64,000 nt of DNA from Comamonas sp. BIGb0124 (GTDB lineage Bacteria; Pseudomonadota; Gammaproteobacteria; Burkholderiales; Burkholderiaceae_C): positions 1-64,000 of the forward strand of contig NZ_RJVF01000010.1 of assembly GCF_003752175.1 (NCBI RefSeq), written 5' to 3'. This document shows positions 53,567-61,167 of the stretch, piece by piece. How positions within the stretch are numbered: the first letter of the stretch is position 1; every line of letters starts with the position of its first letter. Made by a program: the position numbers and the translations under genes. The notes beneath the pieces were generated by a model. The model was not told the DNA's origin, did no database searches, and saw nothing but the letters and a program-made list of their open reading frames with translations.

Positions 53567-54861
53567 GACTTCCTCTTGGATTGGGGCAGCAGAGCGGCGC
53601 CAATTTCTCTGCGTGGTTTTGGTGCAGGTGCAGGGTCTGAAGGCTGTACGACAGCCTCGAACGAGATGGTGTGGGCGTCCATGTCTACGGTGACGATACC
53701 ACTGCCGGCATCGCGCAGTTGTCGAAACACTTTGAAGCCTTCAAGAATCGCTCGCTCCCACTGCCAGAGAGGACATGCCGCAACCTCGTAGCCGTCGACC
53801 ATGCCCCGTACCTGCTTGAGCAAGCCGTATTCAAGCTTGCCCATGTCCGTGTTTTCGTAGTAGTCGTGCCGGTCGGCATGGTTGAAGATCCAAGTTGCGA
53901 TGCCTTCTTCGATGATGGCAGCGCGGGCACCATCCTCATTTTCGTCCAGCTCGGGGTTGCTCTTACGCTTGAGCTTGAGGAGGGCGCGGATGACGGGCGA
54001 CCAGCCCAGGTGGGCTACATACGCGAGGTGGAAGACATCGTGGAAGCGGTAGCCGTCCGCAATAGTGCGATTGTCCGTGAGGCGCTCGCCGATGTTGACT
54101 TGGCGTAGCTGCTGAATGACGTACGCGCGCTCGTTTGGCTGGCCCGCGTTGTAGAAGCGCTCGACGAAGTGCATCGAAAACTGGCGCTCGAAACGTTCGT
54201 GCGACGGCGATGCACTGTCGAAATGCGGCACGTACTGCGCGCCGGCCCGAGGCCAGCGTGACTCGAACTTTTCCAAATTGGCACTGACGACATCGGCAAA
54301 CTGGAGGTTAAACATCCAGGCCACTGTCACCATGTCCGCCACAAGTCCAGCAAGCAGGCCGATGGGGGCGGGGTCGGCAAGATCCGGATTACTTGAGACC
54401 GTCATTAATAGCCCAACGTGGCTTCCAAGATCCGACAACTGCTTGCTGCGATCGAGCTCAACCAGTTGCTCCACGCACAGGCCGTGAACGCTGTCAAACG
54501 GTAAGAAGGTGAGTTGTCCCGTGGGTGCTGGGCTCGTGACACGGAATCGCCGCTGTAACTCGCTGAGGCCGGTGGCCCCGACCTCTTGGAGCGAGTGGCC
54601 GTACTCGGATGACAACTCGGTCAGATACCAAAAGCAATCGCCCAGCTCTTCTTTGACGACGGCCTGCGTGGCCGCGCCGAAGTCTCGGTGGGACTTCTTG
54701 ACGGCGGCGAGGAGACCACCTACCTCGCCGAAGAGTCCGAATCGCAACTGACCGAGTGCATCAGGCTTGCCCTTGAATTGGTTCGCCGAATCGGCGCGCA
54801 TCTGATAGTCCTTCAGCGACATTGGTGGCTTTGCGTTGGCCGCGCTCATATTGTTTTTCAT
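53563..54861 (-). CDS. MazG-like nucleotide pyrophosphohydrolase, two all-alpha modules
   Basis: 432 aa. Residues about 35-115 contain an all-alpha NTP pyrophosphatase pattern (RFGLFGEVGGLLAAVKK, then VVKEELGDCFWYLTEL, the E-x-x-E and E-x-x-D metal sites). Residues about 265-355 contain a second module (FHDVFHLAYVAHLGWSPVIRALLKLKRKS, then EDGARAAIIEEGIATWIF), the form found in long actinobacterial and phage-related MazG homologues. It would hydrolyse NTPs or dNTPs to the monophosphate plus pyrophosphate. GGAGGGAG precedes the ATG. Second gene of the leftward operon. Confidence 0.8.
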   Translation of the reverse strand: MKNNMSAANAKPPMSLKDYQMRADSANQFKGKPDALGQLRFGLFGEVGGLLAAVKKSHRDFGAATQAVVKEELGDCFWYLTELSSEYGHSLQEVGATGLSELQRRFRVTSPAPTGQLTFLPFDSVHGLCVEQLVELDRSKQLSDLGSHVGLLMTVSSNPDLADPAPIGLLAGLVADMVTVAWMFNLQFADVVSANLEKFESRWPRAGAQYVPHFDSASPSHERFERQFSMHFVERFYNAGQPNERAYVIQQLRQVNIGERLTDNRTIADGYRFHDVFHLAYVAHLGWSPVIRALLKLKRKSNPELDENEDGARAAIIEEGIATWIFNHADRHDYYENTDMGKLEYGLLKQVRGMVDGYEVAACPLWQWERAILEGFKVFRQLRDAGSGIVTVDMDAHTISFEAVVQPSDPAPAPKPRREIGAALLPQSKRKS

Positions 54862-54885
54862 GTCGTTGTGCTCCCTCCATATGGA

Positions 54886-55173
54886 TTAGGCCTGTGACAC
54901 AACAACTTGCTTGGACGCAAGCTCGTGTTTGAGTAGTCGTGCACGCGAGATGATGGTCTGTCGGTCACCTAGGCTGGCGCCCATTGCCAGGGCCCGATCG
55001 CGCACGCTCACGGTCACGTCGTAGTGAGGGTAGGCGGACTTCGCCTGGAACCAGGCTTCGCGCAGTCCAAGCCGCCGTGCGAACGTATGCAGCTCGGGGA
55101 GTGTATCAGCCACCATGTGGCACCACAACTTGCCGCGCCAGGAGATTAGCTCGTCGTCGACGTAAATGGCCAT
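54886..55173 (-). CDS. DUF4031 family protein
   Basis: 95 aa. The sequence MAIYVDDELISWRGKLWCHMVAD ... HYDVTVSVRDRALAMGA matches DUF4031, a small family of unknown function common in phages and bacteria. First gene of the leftward operon, 24 bp before the MazG-like gene, and divergent from the XRE regulator at 55215 across a palindromic control region. No catalytic residue can be assigned. Confidence 0.75.
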   Translation of the reverse strand: MAIYVDDELISWRGKLWCHMVADTLPELHTFARRLGLREAWFQAKSAYPHYDVTVSVRDRALAMGASLGDRQTIISRARLLKHELASKQVVVSQA

Positions 55174-55194
55174 GCTTGATGTTTTGCAAATTTA

Positions 55195-55214
55195 TTTGCA
55201 TAATTTTATGCAAA
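55195..55214. promoter_or_regulatory. Perfect 20-bp palindrome, probable operator between divergent genes
   Basis: TTTGCATAATTTTATGCAAA is fully symmetric and ends at the base before the ATG at 55215. A further half-site TTTTGCAAA lies at 55182-55190. The region separates the DUF4031/MazG/UDG operon from a divergent XRE gene, whose product probably binds here and controls both. It leaves no room for a Shine-Dalgarno site before 55215, so that mRNA may be leaderless or start elsewhere. Confidence 0.6.
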
Positions 55215-55538
55215 ATGAAAAAGCCACGCAAGCCCGTCGATGATCCGAAGACCTTCGGTGCACTGCTTCGTCAACGTCGAAAATCACTGGGAAAAACGCT
55301 TACAGAGATCGCTAACGTTACTTCAGTTGATGTCAGCCAACTGTCGCGGTTTGAAACCGGGCATATGAAAAAGGATAGTGATAATTTGCAAAAATTGCTT
55401 GCTGGTCTGCAAAAACTCGAGGCTGCAGGCGAGCAGCGATCAAGCGTTATTAACAGGTTCGCATCGATCATGGAGCGTTCCAGCCGCCACGCCGAAGCGG
55501 CTACGGCGTTCGTTGATGCCCTCGAGAAACTAAAGTGA
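55215..55538 (+). CDS. XRE-family helix-turn-helix regulator
   Basis: 107 aa from the ATG at 55215; an in-frame ATG at 55179 would add 12 hydrophobic residues that do not fit the family. HTH_3 at about residues 12-65 (FGALLRQRRKSLGKTLTEIANVTSVDVSQLSRFETG). The C terminus is helical. It is the likely repressor of its own gene and of the divergent DUF4031-MazG-UDG operon through the palindrome that touches its start codon. Confidence 0.8.
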   Translation: MKKPRKPVDDPKTFGALLRQRRKSLGKTLTEIANVTSVDVSQLSRFETGHMKKDSDNLQKLLAGLQKLEAAGEQRSSVINRFASIMERSSRHAEAATAFVDALEKLK

Positions 55539-56365
55539 ATGTCCGCTGAGGGGGGCGCAAGTCCTCGGTTCATCAACTGCCGTGCGATCCGCTGCGAACC
55601 TATGAGACCGGGGCGGCAACCACTAGGCACCGAAAGTCATGGGGGCAGTGGCCAGCAGCGGGACGAGCGGCTGTATGGCCGCTTGCGGCAGCGATACATA
55701 CTTCTCCACACTGGCGTTGGTCAGGTCGACCACATCGAGGTCGTGTAGGAGCGGCCCGCCCCAGCCCGAACAGGCCGTTTCATGCGCCGCAAGATGGGTG
55801 CGGAGATCAGGCGGTAGGCCATGCAAACTGAGCAGGGGGCGGTGAAGCGGAATGTCTTGCCATCCGCCGAGAACACGGAGGTTGATCCGGCGGCAAGGTC
55901 GGCCCACTTTTCGCGGTGGACTCTTCCATACCGCCCGCGTGTAAGACCTTACGCACTATCTGGTCTGGCGCTGGGGGGCAACTGACCAAAGGTAGCATCG
56001 TCGCGTTGGTCGGATAGGGGTTGAACGCAGATGCTAGATGGCCTGTCGACTGCTCGTCGACGATCATTAGGATCGCGCGACCCTCAGGGCTGTGGGTATG
56101 GATCGCGGGGGATGACATGTGAACATGCTTCGGGGAACCGCCTCCTCTACGAACGATAGTTTGTGTGGCCAGGGGATTCGACACCGCACAGCCGCGGTCA
56201 CCGACCTTGTTCAGGGGCACACTAACCTAGTGCCCGCTGTGAGGGAAACATTGATGACCGCTTTTGGCCGGAAACTGCCCTTGAGGTCGTCGCGGCGTGC
56301 GCCAGCTTAAGGCTGATCGGAGCCATACGCATATTGTGTGTAGCCCGGCAAGAGTTGCACCTGAT
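55539..56365. other. Gene-poor, probably decayed stretch
   Basis: No complete gene can be supported. On the minus strand, two overlapping frames (about 56220-55830 and 55907-55623) keep coding-like runs, for example VDEQSTGHLASAFNPYPTN and then LHDLDVVDLTNASVEKYVSL. They look like one protein broken by frameshifts near 55880-55930. I do not recognise the family. The IS3-family element begins at the right end. Confidence 0.35.
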
Positions 56366-56391
56366 GTTGCCCCTGTATTCCCGGCCCCACC

Positions 56392-57306
56392 CTATTCGCA
56401 ATAAAGCGCCTGGTCAGCGCCTGCAGCCTGTTGCCGCCTGAACTCCCGAGGCGAACGCATTTTCAGCGAAGAATGCGGATGCACCTCGTTGAAGTGCTCG
56501 AAGGCCGCTGGCAGTTGCGCCAGTACCGTCTGCGCGTCACGCAGGTCCATGCGCGCCACATAGTCGCGCTTGAAGGTGTTGACGAAGCTCTCGGCCATGC
56601 CGTTGCTCTGCGGGCTGCACACGGGCGTGTTGATGGGCTTCAGGCCCAGCGCACGTGCCAGTGCCCTCGTTTCAGCGGCGATGTAGGCACCGCCGTTGTC
56701 ACTGAGGAACTCCAACTCCTGGCCCTGCGGGACCGCTTCGACCGAGCCGAAGCGGCGCTCCACAGCTTCAATGAGCATCTCGCGCACCGGCTCACCTGGC
56801 AGCCCTTTGCCCTCCCACGCGCGCCAAGCCATCACCTCACGGTCGCAGCAGTCCTTGGCGAAGGTGGCCGTCACGGTCTGACCCGAATCGCACTTGATTT
56901 CCAGTCCATCGGAGCACCATCGAAGGTCGCTGCGTGAGACCGCAACACGGCCCTCATGCGTGCGTGCGGACTGCCGCCGGCTAGGAGCCTTGGGTAGCAG
57001 CAGAGCGGCTTGAGCCATGACGCGATAGACGCGTTTGGCGTTGACCCTCGGGGCCCCCCGAGCTGTGCGTTGGCGGTTCACCAAGGCACAGGCACGTCGG
57101 TAGCCATAGCTGGGCAAGTCGGCAATTTCCTGGCGCAGTTCGGCGAGCAGCCCGGCATCGTCGCTGGGGGTGCGATGGCTGCGGCCATCGGCCCAGCCTT
57201 CACCGCGCCCAAGCAGGTCGCGCACATGCGAGCGCGCCAGCCCCATCGTCCGGCAGACTGTTTTCACTGGTCGCCCCCGGGCAACAAGGGCGAGCGCGCA
57301 ATCCAC
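56392..57306 (-). CDS. IS3-family transposase OrfB (DDE)
   Basis: 304 aa. It contains an HTH_21-like segment ([18 protein letters not shown]) and an rve domain with D in [12 protein letters not shown] in FLSDNGGAY and E in [15 protein letters not shown]. The C terminus [16 protein letters not shown] is complete. It overlaps orfA by 43 bp; in this family the active enzyme is usually an OrfAB fusion made by -1 frameshifting in such an overlap. Confidence 0.92.
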   Translation of the reverse strand: MDCALALVARGRPVKTVCRTMGLARSHVRDLLGRGEGWADGRSHRTPSDDAGLLAELRQEIADLPSYGYRRACALVNRQRTARGAPRVNAKRVYRVMAQAALLLPKAPSRRQSARTHEGRVAVSRSDLRWCSDGLEIKCDSGQTVTATFAKDCCDREVMAWRAWEGKGLPGEPVREMLIEAVERRFGSVEAVPQGQELEFLSDNGGAYIAAETRALARALGLKPINTPVCSPQSNGMAESFVNTFKRDYVARMDLRDAQTVLAQLPAAFEHFNEVHPHSSLKMRSPREFRRQQAAGADQALYCE

Positions 57307-57656
57307 TTTTTTTCTGCGGCGTACTCCACGGCTTCCTTGAGGATTTCGTTCTCCAAGGTTTTCTTGCCGAGCACGCGCTGCAGCTTGGCGATTTCAGCGC
57401 GGGCAGCCGCCAGCTCGGATGCGGGCACGACTGCCTCGCCAGCGGAGACGGCGGTCAAAGCACCCTGGCGTTCGAGCTTGCGCCACTGAAACAGCAGTCC
57501 AGCCGAGACCCCTTCCTGGCGAGCGACGAGCGATACGCTCATGCCTGGTTCGTAAGTTCGGCGCACCAGCGCCGCCTTCTCTGCGAGGGACCAGCGCCTG
57601 CGGCGCTGGTCCTTCACGACTACCTCTATTGACTCCGTATGCCTAGTCATATGCAC
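57264..57656 (-). CDS. IS3-family transposase OrfA
   Basis: 130 aa (or 128 from the ATG at 57650). The helix-turn-helix ([37 protein letters not shown]) is followed by a leucine-zipper-like helix ([21 protein letters not shown]) and the conserved [12 protein letters not shown]. It binds the element's ends. Intact. Confidence 0.9.
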   Translation of the reverse strand: MHMTRHTESIEVVVKDQRRRRWSLAEKAALVRRTYEPGMSVSLVARQEGVSAGLLFQWRKLERQGALTAVSAGEAVVPASELAAARAEIAKLQRVLGKKTLENEILKEAVEYAAEKKWIARSPLLPGGDQ

Positions 57657-57714
57657 AGTCCTGTTCCTATCTACAAAGATAAGCGACAGGACGGGGCCGG
57701 GGAATCAGGGGGCT

Positions 57715-58029
57715 ATCTCACACCACACCTGACATCGCTTACACCTAATTCGGCGTCGTAAAGCGGTCGGGCACCTGATGAGCCGCTGCGACGTGCTTGT
57801 CCGACACGAACTGCCGACCGCCGATACCGTCGATGTTTCCGCCCAGCTCTTCATCGCCAGCCGGGATCGGTGGCGCAACGACTACCTGCCGCACCTGCGA
57901 GCCCATCAGATGGTGGAGATCCTGAAATGCCAACCATCCTTCTGCACGCTGCTGGAGCTGTCGTTAGTGCGGCTTTCGCTACCCGGGCGGAGGACATGAT
58001 TACGCTATGATCGACGCATAAAGATACAA
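57715..58029. other. Intergenic stretch between IS and ABC-3C locus
   Basis: Short open frames on both strands (for example 57778-57999 on the plus strand) show no recognisable family and no convincing ribosome site. TATGAT at 58004-58009 could be the -10 box of the ABC-3C promoter. Nothing else is seen. Confidence 0.4.
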
Positions 58030-58098
58030 ATGAACTGGAGTGAGAACGTGGGAGCATTTCTTCGCACACGTGGTTTCGCGCTCTGGCCGAAGCCATGA
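58030..58098 (+). CDS. Possible 22-residue leader ORF coupled to the ABC-3C operon
   Basis: ATG 58030 opens 22 codons (MNWSENVGAFLRTRGFALW and three more) that end in TGA overlapping the ATG of the 810-aa gene (ATGA). The effector gene itself has no good ribosome site, so translation might be coupled through this ORF. No homologue is known to me, and it may be chance. Confidence 0.25.
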   Translation: MNWSENVGAFLRTRGFALWPKP

Positions 58099-60527
58099 CA
58101 CCGCAGGAGATCATCGACGCAACCCTTGTGCCGGGAACGAAGGGAGTGTTCGTCCTGGGCAGTTTTGAGCAGCGCGTAACGGTCTACTCGCAACAAGTTC
58201 GCGCCCTCAATCTGGTTGACGCGCTGCTGTCGCTAGAGATGGTACGGCGGGAGGGCGGAAGGATCGCCATCGTTGGCGGCGGAGCCGCCGGGATGACAGC
58301 CGCCGTGGCGCTTGCTAAGGCGGCTCCAAGATTGGCTCAACTTGACCTCTTCGAGCGCCGGGCTGGCGTGCTTGAACTGCAGCGGAACAGCGGACGCTTC
58401 CTGCATCCCCACCTCTACGATTGGCCAGCGGATGGCGCGACAAGGTCAAAAGCCGGCCTGCCCATCATGGACTGGCATGCGGGGTCCGCTGGTGCCGTTG
58501 CGAAAGAACTGCATCGCCAGTTTACGGAGACGGTCGCCGCGTCTCCGCTGGTGTGCTTCACAGAGCATGAGGTTGTTGAGCTCAAGTCATTCGACGTAGG
58601 CTTGGTGCGTGTCTTCACACGAAATGGCGCAGCTACCAAGCGGATTTATGACGCGGTGATTCTTGCCGTTGGCTTTGGCCTTGAGAGGTTCTTGGGGAAC
58701 GAGACCGCTTCCTACTGGTCGCCGTCTGAGCTGGCGGCACCGCTTCTTGCTGGTGGTGCTGAACCGACCATATTTGTATCTGGCAACGGCGATGGCGGAT
58801 TGGTCGACTTCCTGATGGCGGCGTTTGACAGCCTTGAGCACATGGACATCTGTCAGTTGCTCATCAACCAAGATTTCGGCGAGGCGCTCACCGAGTTGCA
58901 GGCAATCGAACAAGAGGCTTGGGCAGCCGGTGCTGATCTTGACCTGCTGGAACAGTATCGCGCGAGAGTACGGTCCCTTGTGCCTCCTGCCGTCTGGGCG
59001 GAGATCAACGATCGGTTGCGGCGAAACGTTCGCGTCGTTCTTCACACCAGAGAGGCGCGGCTTCTGCGAAAAACGACCGCTCTTCACAACCGTTTCGCCA
59101 CCTTTCTGGTTCTAGATGCTGATCAGACGATGGGACACAACGCGATATCGGTCAAGGTTGGTATCGACTTCGACGGTCCCCCGCCAGAAGACGGACCGGT
59201 TGTTCTAGCTGGAGAAGTACCGTTTCTGCCTTTCAAACGAGTCCTGCGCCTAGGACCAGATGTGCCGGCAAATTTGTCACCTTTTGCATCCTTGCTTTCT
59301 GGGTATGCCGCAAAGGTTGCGGTGCTGCATTCAGCGACACGGCCAGAGTCTCCAACCCTTACCGCGACTGCGAGCGCTCTATTTGAGCCGTTCCGCGTCG
59401 CCAATGGAGCGGAAGTCGTGGCGCACGCATTTGAAGAGGTTAGGCCAGCGACGCTCAACCTGGTCGTCTCGCACGTAGCCGCAGGGCGTGTCAATTGGTC
59501 AGGCGGCATCGGTCCTGACATGATCGCGGCGTGCTGGGCCCCCGGCTCTGTCGTTGCGCTGCATTGCAGCGTTAGCGCTATCGACGCTGGTCGACTTGTG
59601 CATGCTTTCGCCCGTCTTGGGGCGCATGCACCTGGGATTACTCTGTTCGTTCGTGATGCGGTTCGGTGGCGCTCCGCCTTGGATGCCCTGTGGCAAGAAC
59701 CGACGCACCCCGGCCCAGGTCTGCAATTTCGATGCGCCGTTGAACAATGGCGAGACCCACCGGCGCTCGAGCCGCTGGTAGAGATCCCAATTGCCGATCT
59801 TGCGGAGACCATTAACGATCGCCTTGATGCCGAGACCTTGCGCGAGCTGCACGGCACCTTGTTTGACATCCTTGGCCCGCCTGCCTTAGCGACCGGCTGG
59901 CTGATTGAGCAGGCCTTGCGCCAACGCCTCCTGGAGCTGTGGCAGGCCTGGTTCGACACCCTGACAGCCGATAGCAGCAAACGACGTCGGTTCCTGCGTC
60001 TTCTGGCTAACGCGAGCGACAAGATGGAGGCTGACTACACCTCTTTGGTGGGAGTAGGCTTACGGACCGTGTCCCCGCATCTGACTCTACCCACCATCTT
60101 TGGTCTGGCATTTGCGACATGCTCTGGCCGCGCGGTGGAACCCGCAATGCAGCACCCCGGGAATGTTGCGATCGACATGCTGACGGGCCACGCTTGTGGC
60201 GTCGAATGGATCAATAAGCGCACTGTGCGGGGAAGTACAGTTGGCATGCAAACTTGGACGACGACCGTCGTGTTGCTTTCCCAATTGGGAGAGACCGTTC
60301 AGATGATGGAAGGCGACGTGCGTCTGGATCAGGAGGTCACAGATCCGCCAAAGGTTGGCGTACCCTCCCTAAGCGAACGTCCTATCGTGATTGGCGCCGA
60401 CGATGCGTTCCTGAGCGCGATGGAAGAAGGAAGCCCGGCGGTTCAGCAGTTCTTCGAGGCCGTCTTCCAACGACGCGCGGACGCGGCTCGACAATCCCTT
60501 CAGGAGGTCGACGATGGCAAGCTATGA
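58095..60527 (+). CDS. ABC-3C system effector: FAD/NAD(P)-binding N terminus with ABC-3C C-terminal region
   Basis: 810 aa. Residues about 55-330 form an FAD/NAD(P)-binding Rossmann-like module: IAIVGGGAAGMTAAVALAK, then FLHPHLYDWP and AVILAVGFGLE. The rest (from about 430) resembles the common C-terminal region of ABC-three-component proteins, which is thought to couple the effector to the ATPase (NWSGGIGPDMIAACWAPGS). In such systems a variable N-terminal domain is the presumed toxin or enzyme; an oxidoreductase-like one suggests depletion or modification of a dinucleotide, by inference. It overlaps the next gene by 14 bp. Confidence 0.7.
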   Translation: MTPQEIIDATLVPGTKGVFVLGSFEQRVTVYSQQVRALNLVDALLSLEMVRREGGRIAIVGGGAAGMTAAVALAKAAPRLAQLDLFERRAGVLELQRNSGRFLHPHLYDWPADGATRSKAGLPIMDWHAGSAGAVAKELHRQFTETVAASPLVCFTEHEVVELKSFDVGLVRVFTRNGAATKRIYDAVILAVGFGLERFLGNETASYWSPSELAAPLLAGGAEPTIFVSGNGDGGLVDFLMAAFDSLEHMDICQLLINQDFGEALTELQAIEQEAWAAGADLDLLEQYRARVRSLVPPAVWAEINDRLRRNVRVVLHTREARLLRKTTALHNRFATFLVLDADQTMGHNAISVKVGIDFDGPPPEDGPVVLAGEVPFLPFKRVLRLGPDVPANLSPFASLLSGYAAKVAVLHSATRPESPTLTATASALFEPFRVANGAEVVAHAFEEVRPATLNLVVSHVAAGRVNWSGGIGPDMIAACWAPGSVVALHCSVSAIDAGRLVHAFARLGAHAPGITLFVRDAVRWRSALDALWQEPTHPGPGLQFRCAVEQWRDPPALEPLVEIPIADLAETINDRLDAETLRELHGTLFDILGPPALATGWLIEQALRQRLLELWQAWFDTLTADSSKRRRFLRLLANASDKMEADYTSLVGVGLRTVSPHLTLPTIFGLAFATCSGRAVEPAMQHPGNVAIDMLTGHACGVEWINKRTVRGSTVGMQTWTTTVVLLSQLGETVQMMEGDVRLDQEVTDPPKVGVPSLSERPIVIGADDAFLSAMEEGSPAVQQFFEAVFQRRADAARQSLQEVDDGKL

Positions 60528-61167
60528 CGCATCCGATCTTGTCCCTTTTCTTTGCGGTGCGGCCGCTGCTATCGGCGCCAAAGTCGCCGATGCCCCATCC
60601 AATCTGAAGGGCTACCGCTTCAACGCGGAAGTTCTAAGTGAAGCGATTTCTGGCCGCACTATGCAGCGGCAGGACAGCGATTTACCCCAGTTCGTCGAGG
60701 CTTTTTTGCTGGACGGATTCGCTGTCTTGATCGGAGTGTTATCGGGCCCGCCGTTTAGGCCGAGCGTGGGCTCTCAGCTTCGGCGGTACAGGAACCAAGC
60801 CACCATAGCTCGCTCTTGGCTAGGAAGTGCAGCTCCAAATCTTCATCTCTTCCTTGCCGCTCCTGCCGGCGCTCTCCGTGACCCAGAGTGGCGTCAGATT
60901 GCAACGGAGATTGAGGGCGACGACCGGGTGTGCCGCAAGCTGGTATGGCTCTTCGATGAGGCACCGTCGGCAGAGAGTGCGCGCGAGTTCATGGAACGCA
61001 CTTTCGTCGCGCGGCCTTGGCCTGCAATCCAACGGTCTGAACGTCTGGACAGCATGGCGAGCTTCGAGTTACCTCCCGGATGGGAGGACGCGATTCAGGA
61101 CCCAGATTTAGACAACACTGGTCTGGTCGAGCAACTGATAGATCTTGAGCGGGAGTTGCAACTATGA
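60514..61167 (+). CDS. ABC-3C system middle component
   Basis: 217 aa, soluble and without catalytic motifs. LHLFLAAPAGALRDPEWRQ followed by EGDDRVCRKLVWLFDE is the pattern I associate with middle components of ABC-three-component systems, small adaptors always encoded before or beside the SMC-like ATPase. Start overlaps the effector gene and the stop overlaps the ATPase start (ATGA), so the three are made together. The name rests on context as much as on sequence. Confidence 0.7.
   Translation: MASYDASDLVPFLCGAAAAIGAKVADAPSNLKGYRFNAEVLSEAISGRTMQRQDSDLPQFVEAFLLDGFAVLIGVLSGPPFRPSVGSQLRRYRNQATIARSWLGSAAPNLHLFLAAPAGALRDPEWRQIATEIEGDDRVCRKLVWLFDEAPSAESAREFMERTFVARPWPAIQRSERLDSMASFELPPGWEDAIQDPDLDNTGLVEQLIDLERELQL

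Larger units (their letters stand above)
56366..57714 (-). mobile_element. IS3-family insertion sequence (IS2-like group), about 1.35 kb
   Basis: Imperfect terminal inverted repeats: left GCCCCTGTATTCCCGGCCCC and right, read inward, CCCCCTGATTCCCCGGCCCC, followed by CGTCCTGTCGC-like sequence. Two overlapping leftward transposase genes fill the element. Both frames are open, so it may be active. Outer boundaries are uncertain by a few bases, and no clear target duplication was found. Confidence 0.75.

Noticed and set aside
57778-57999. 73-aa plus-strand open frame
   Set aside because: No ribosome site or family pattern; the opposite strand is equally open.
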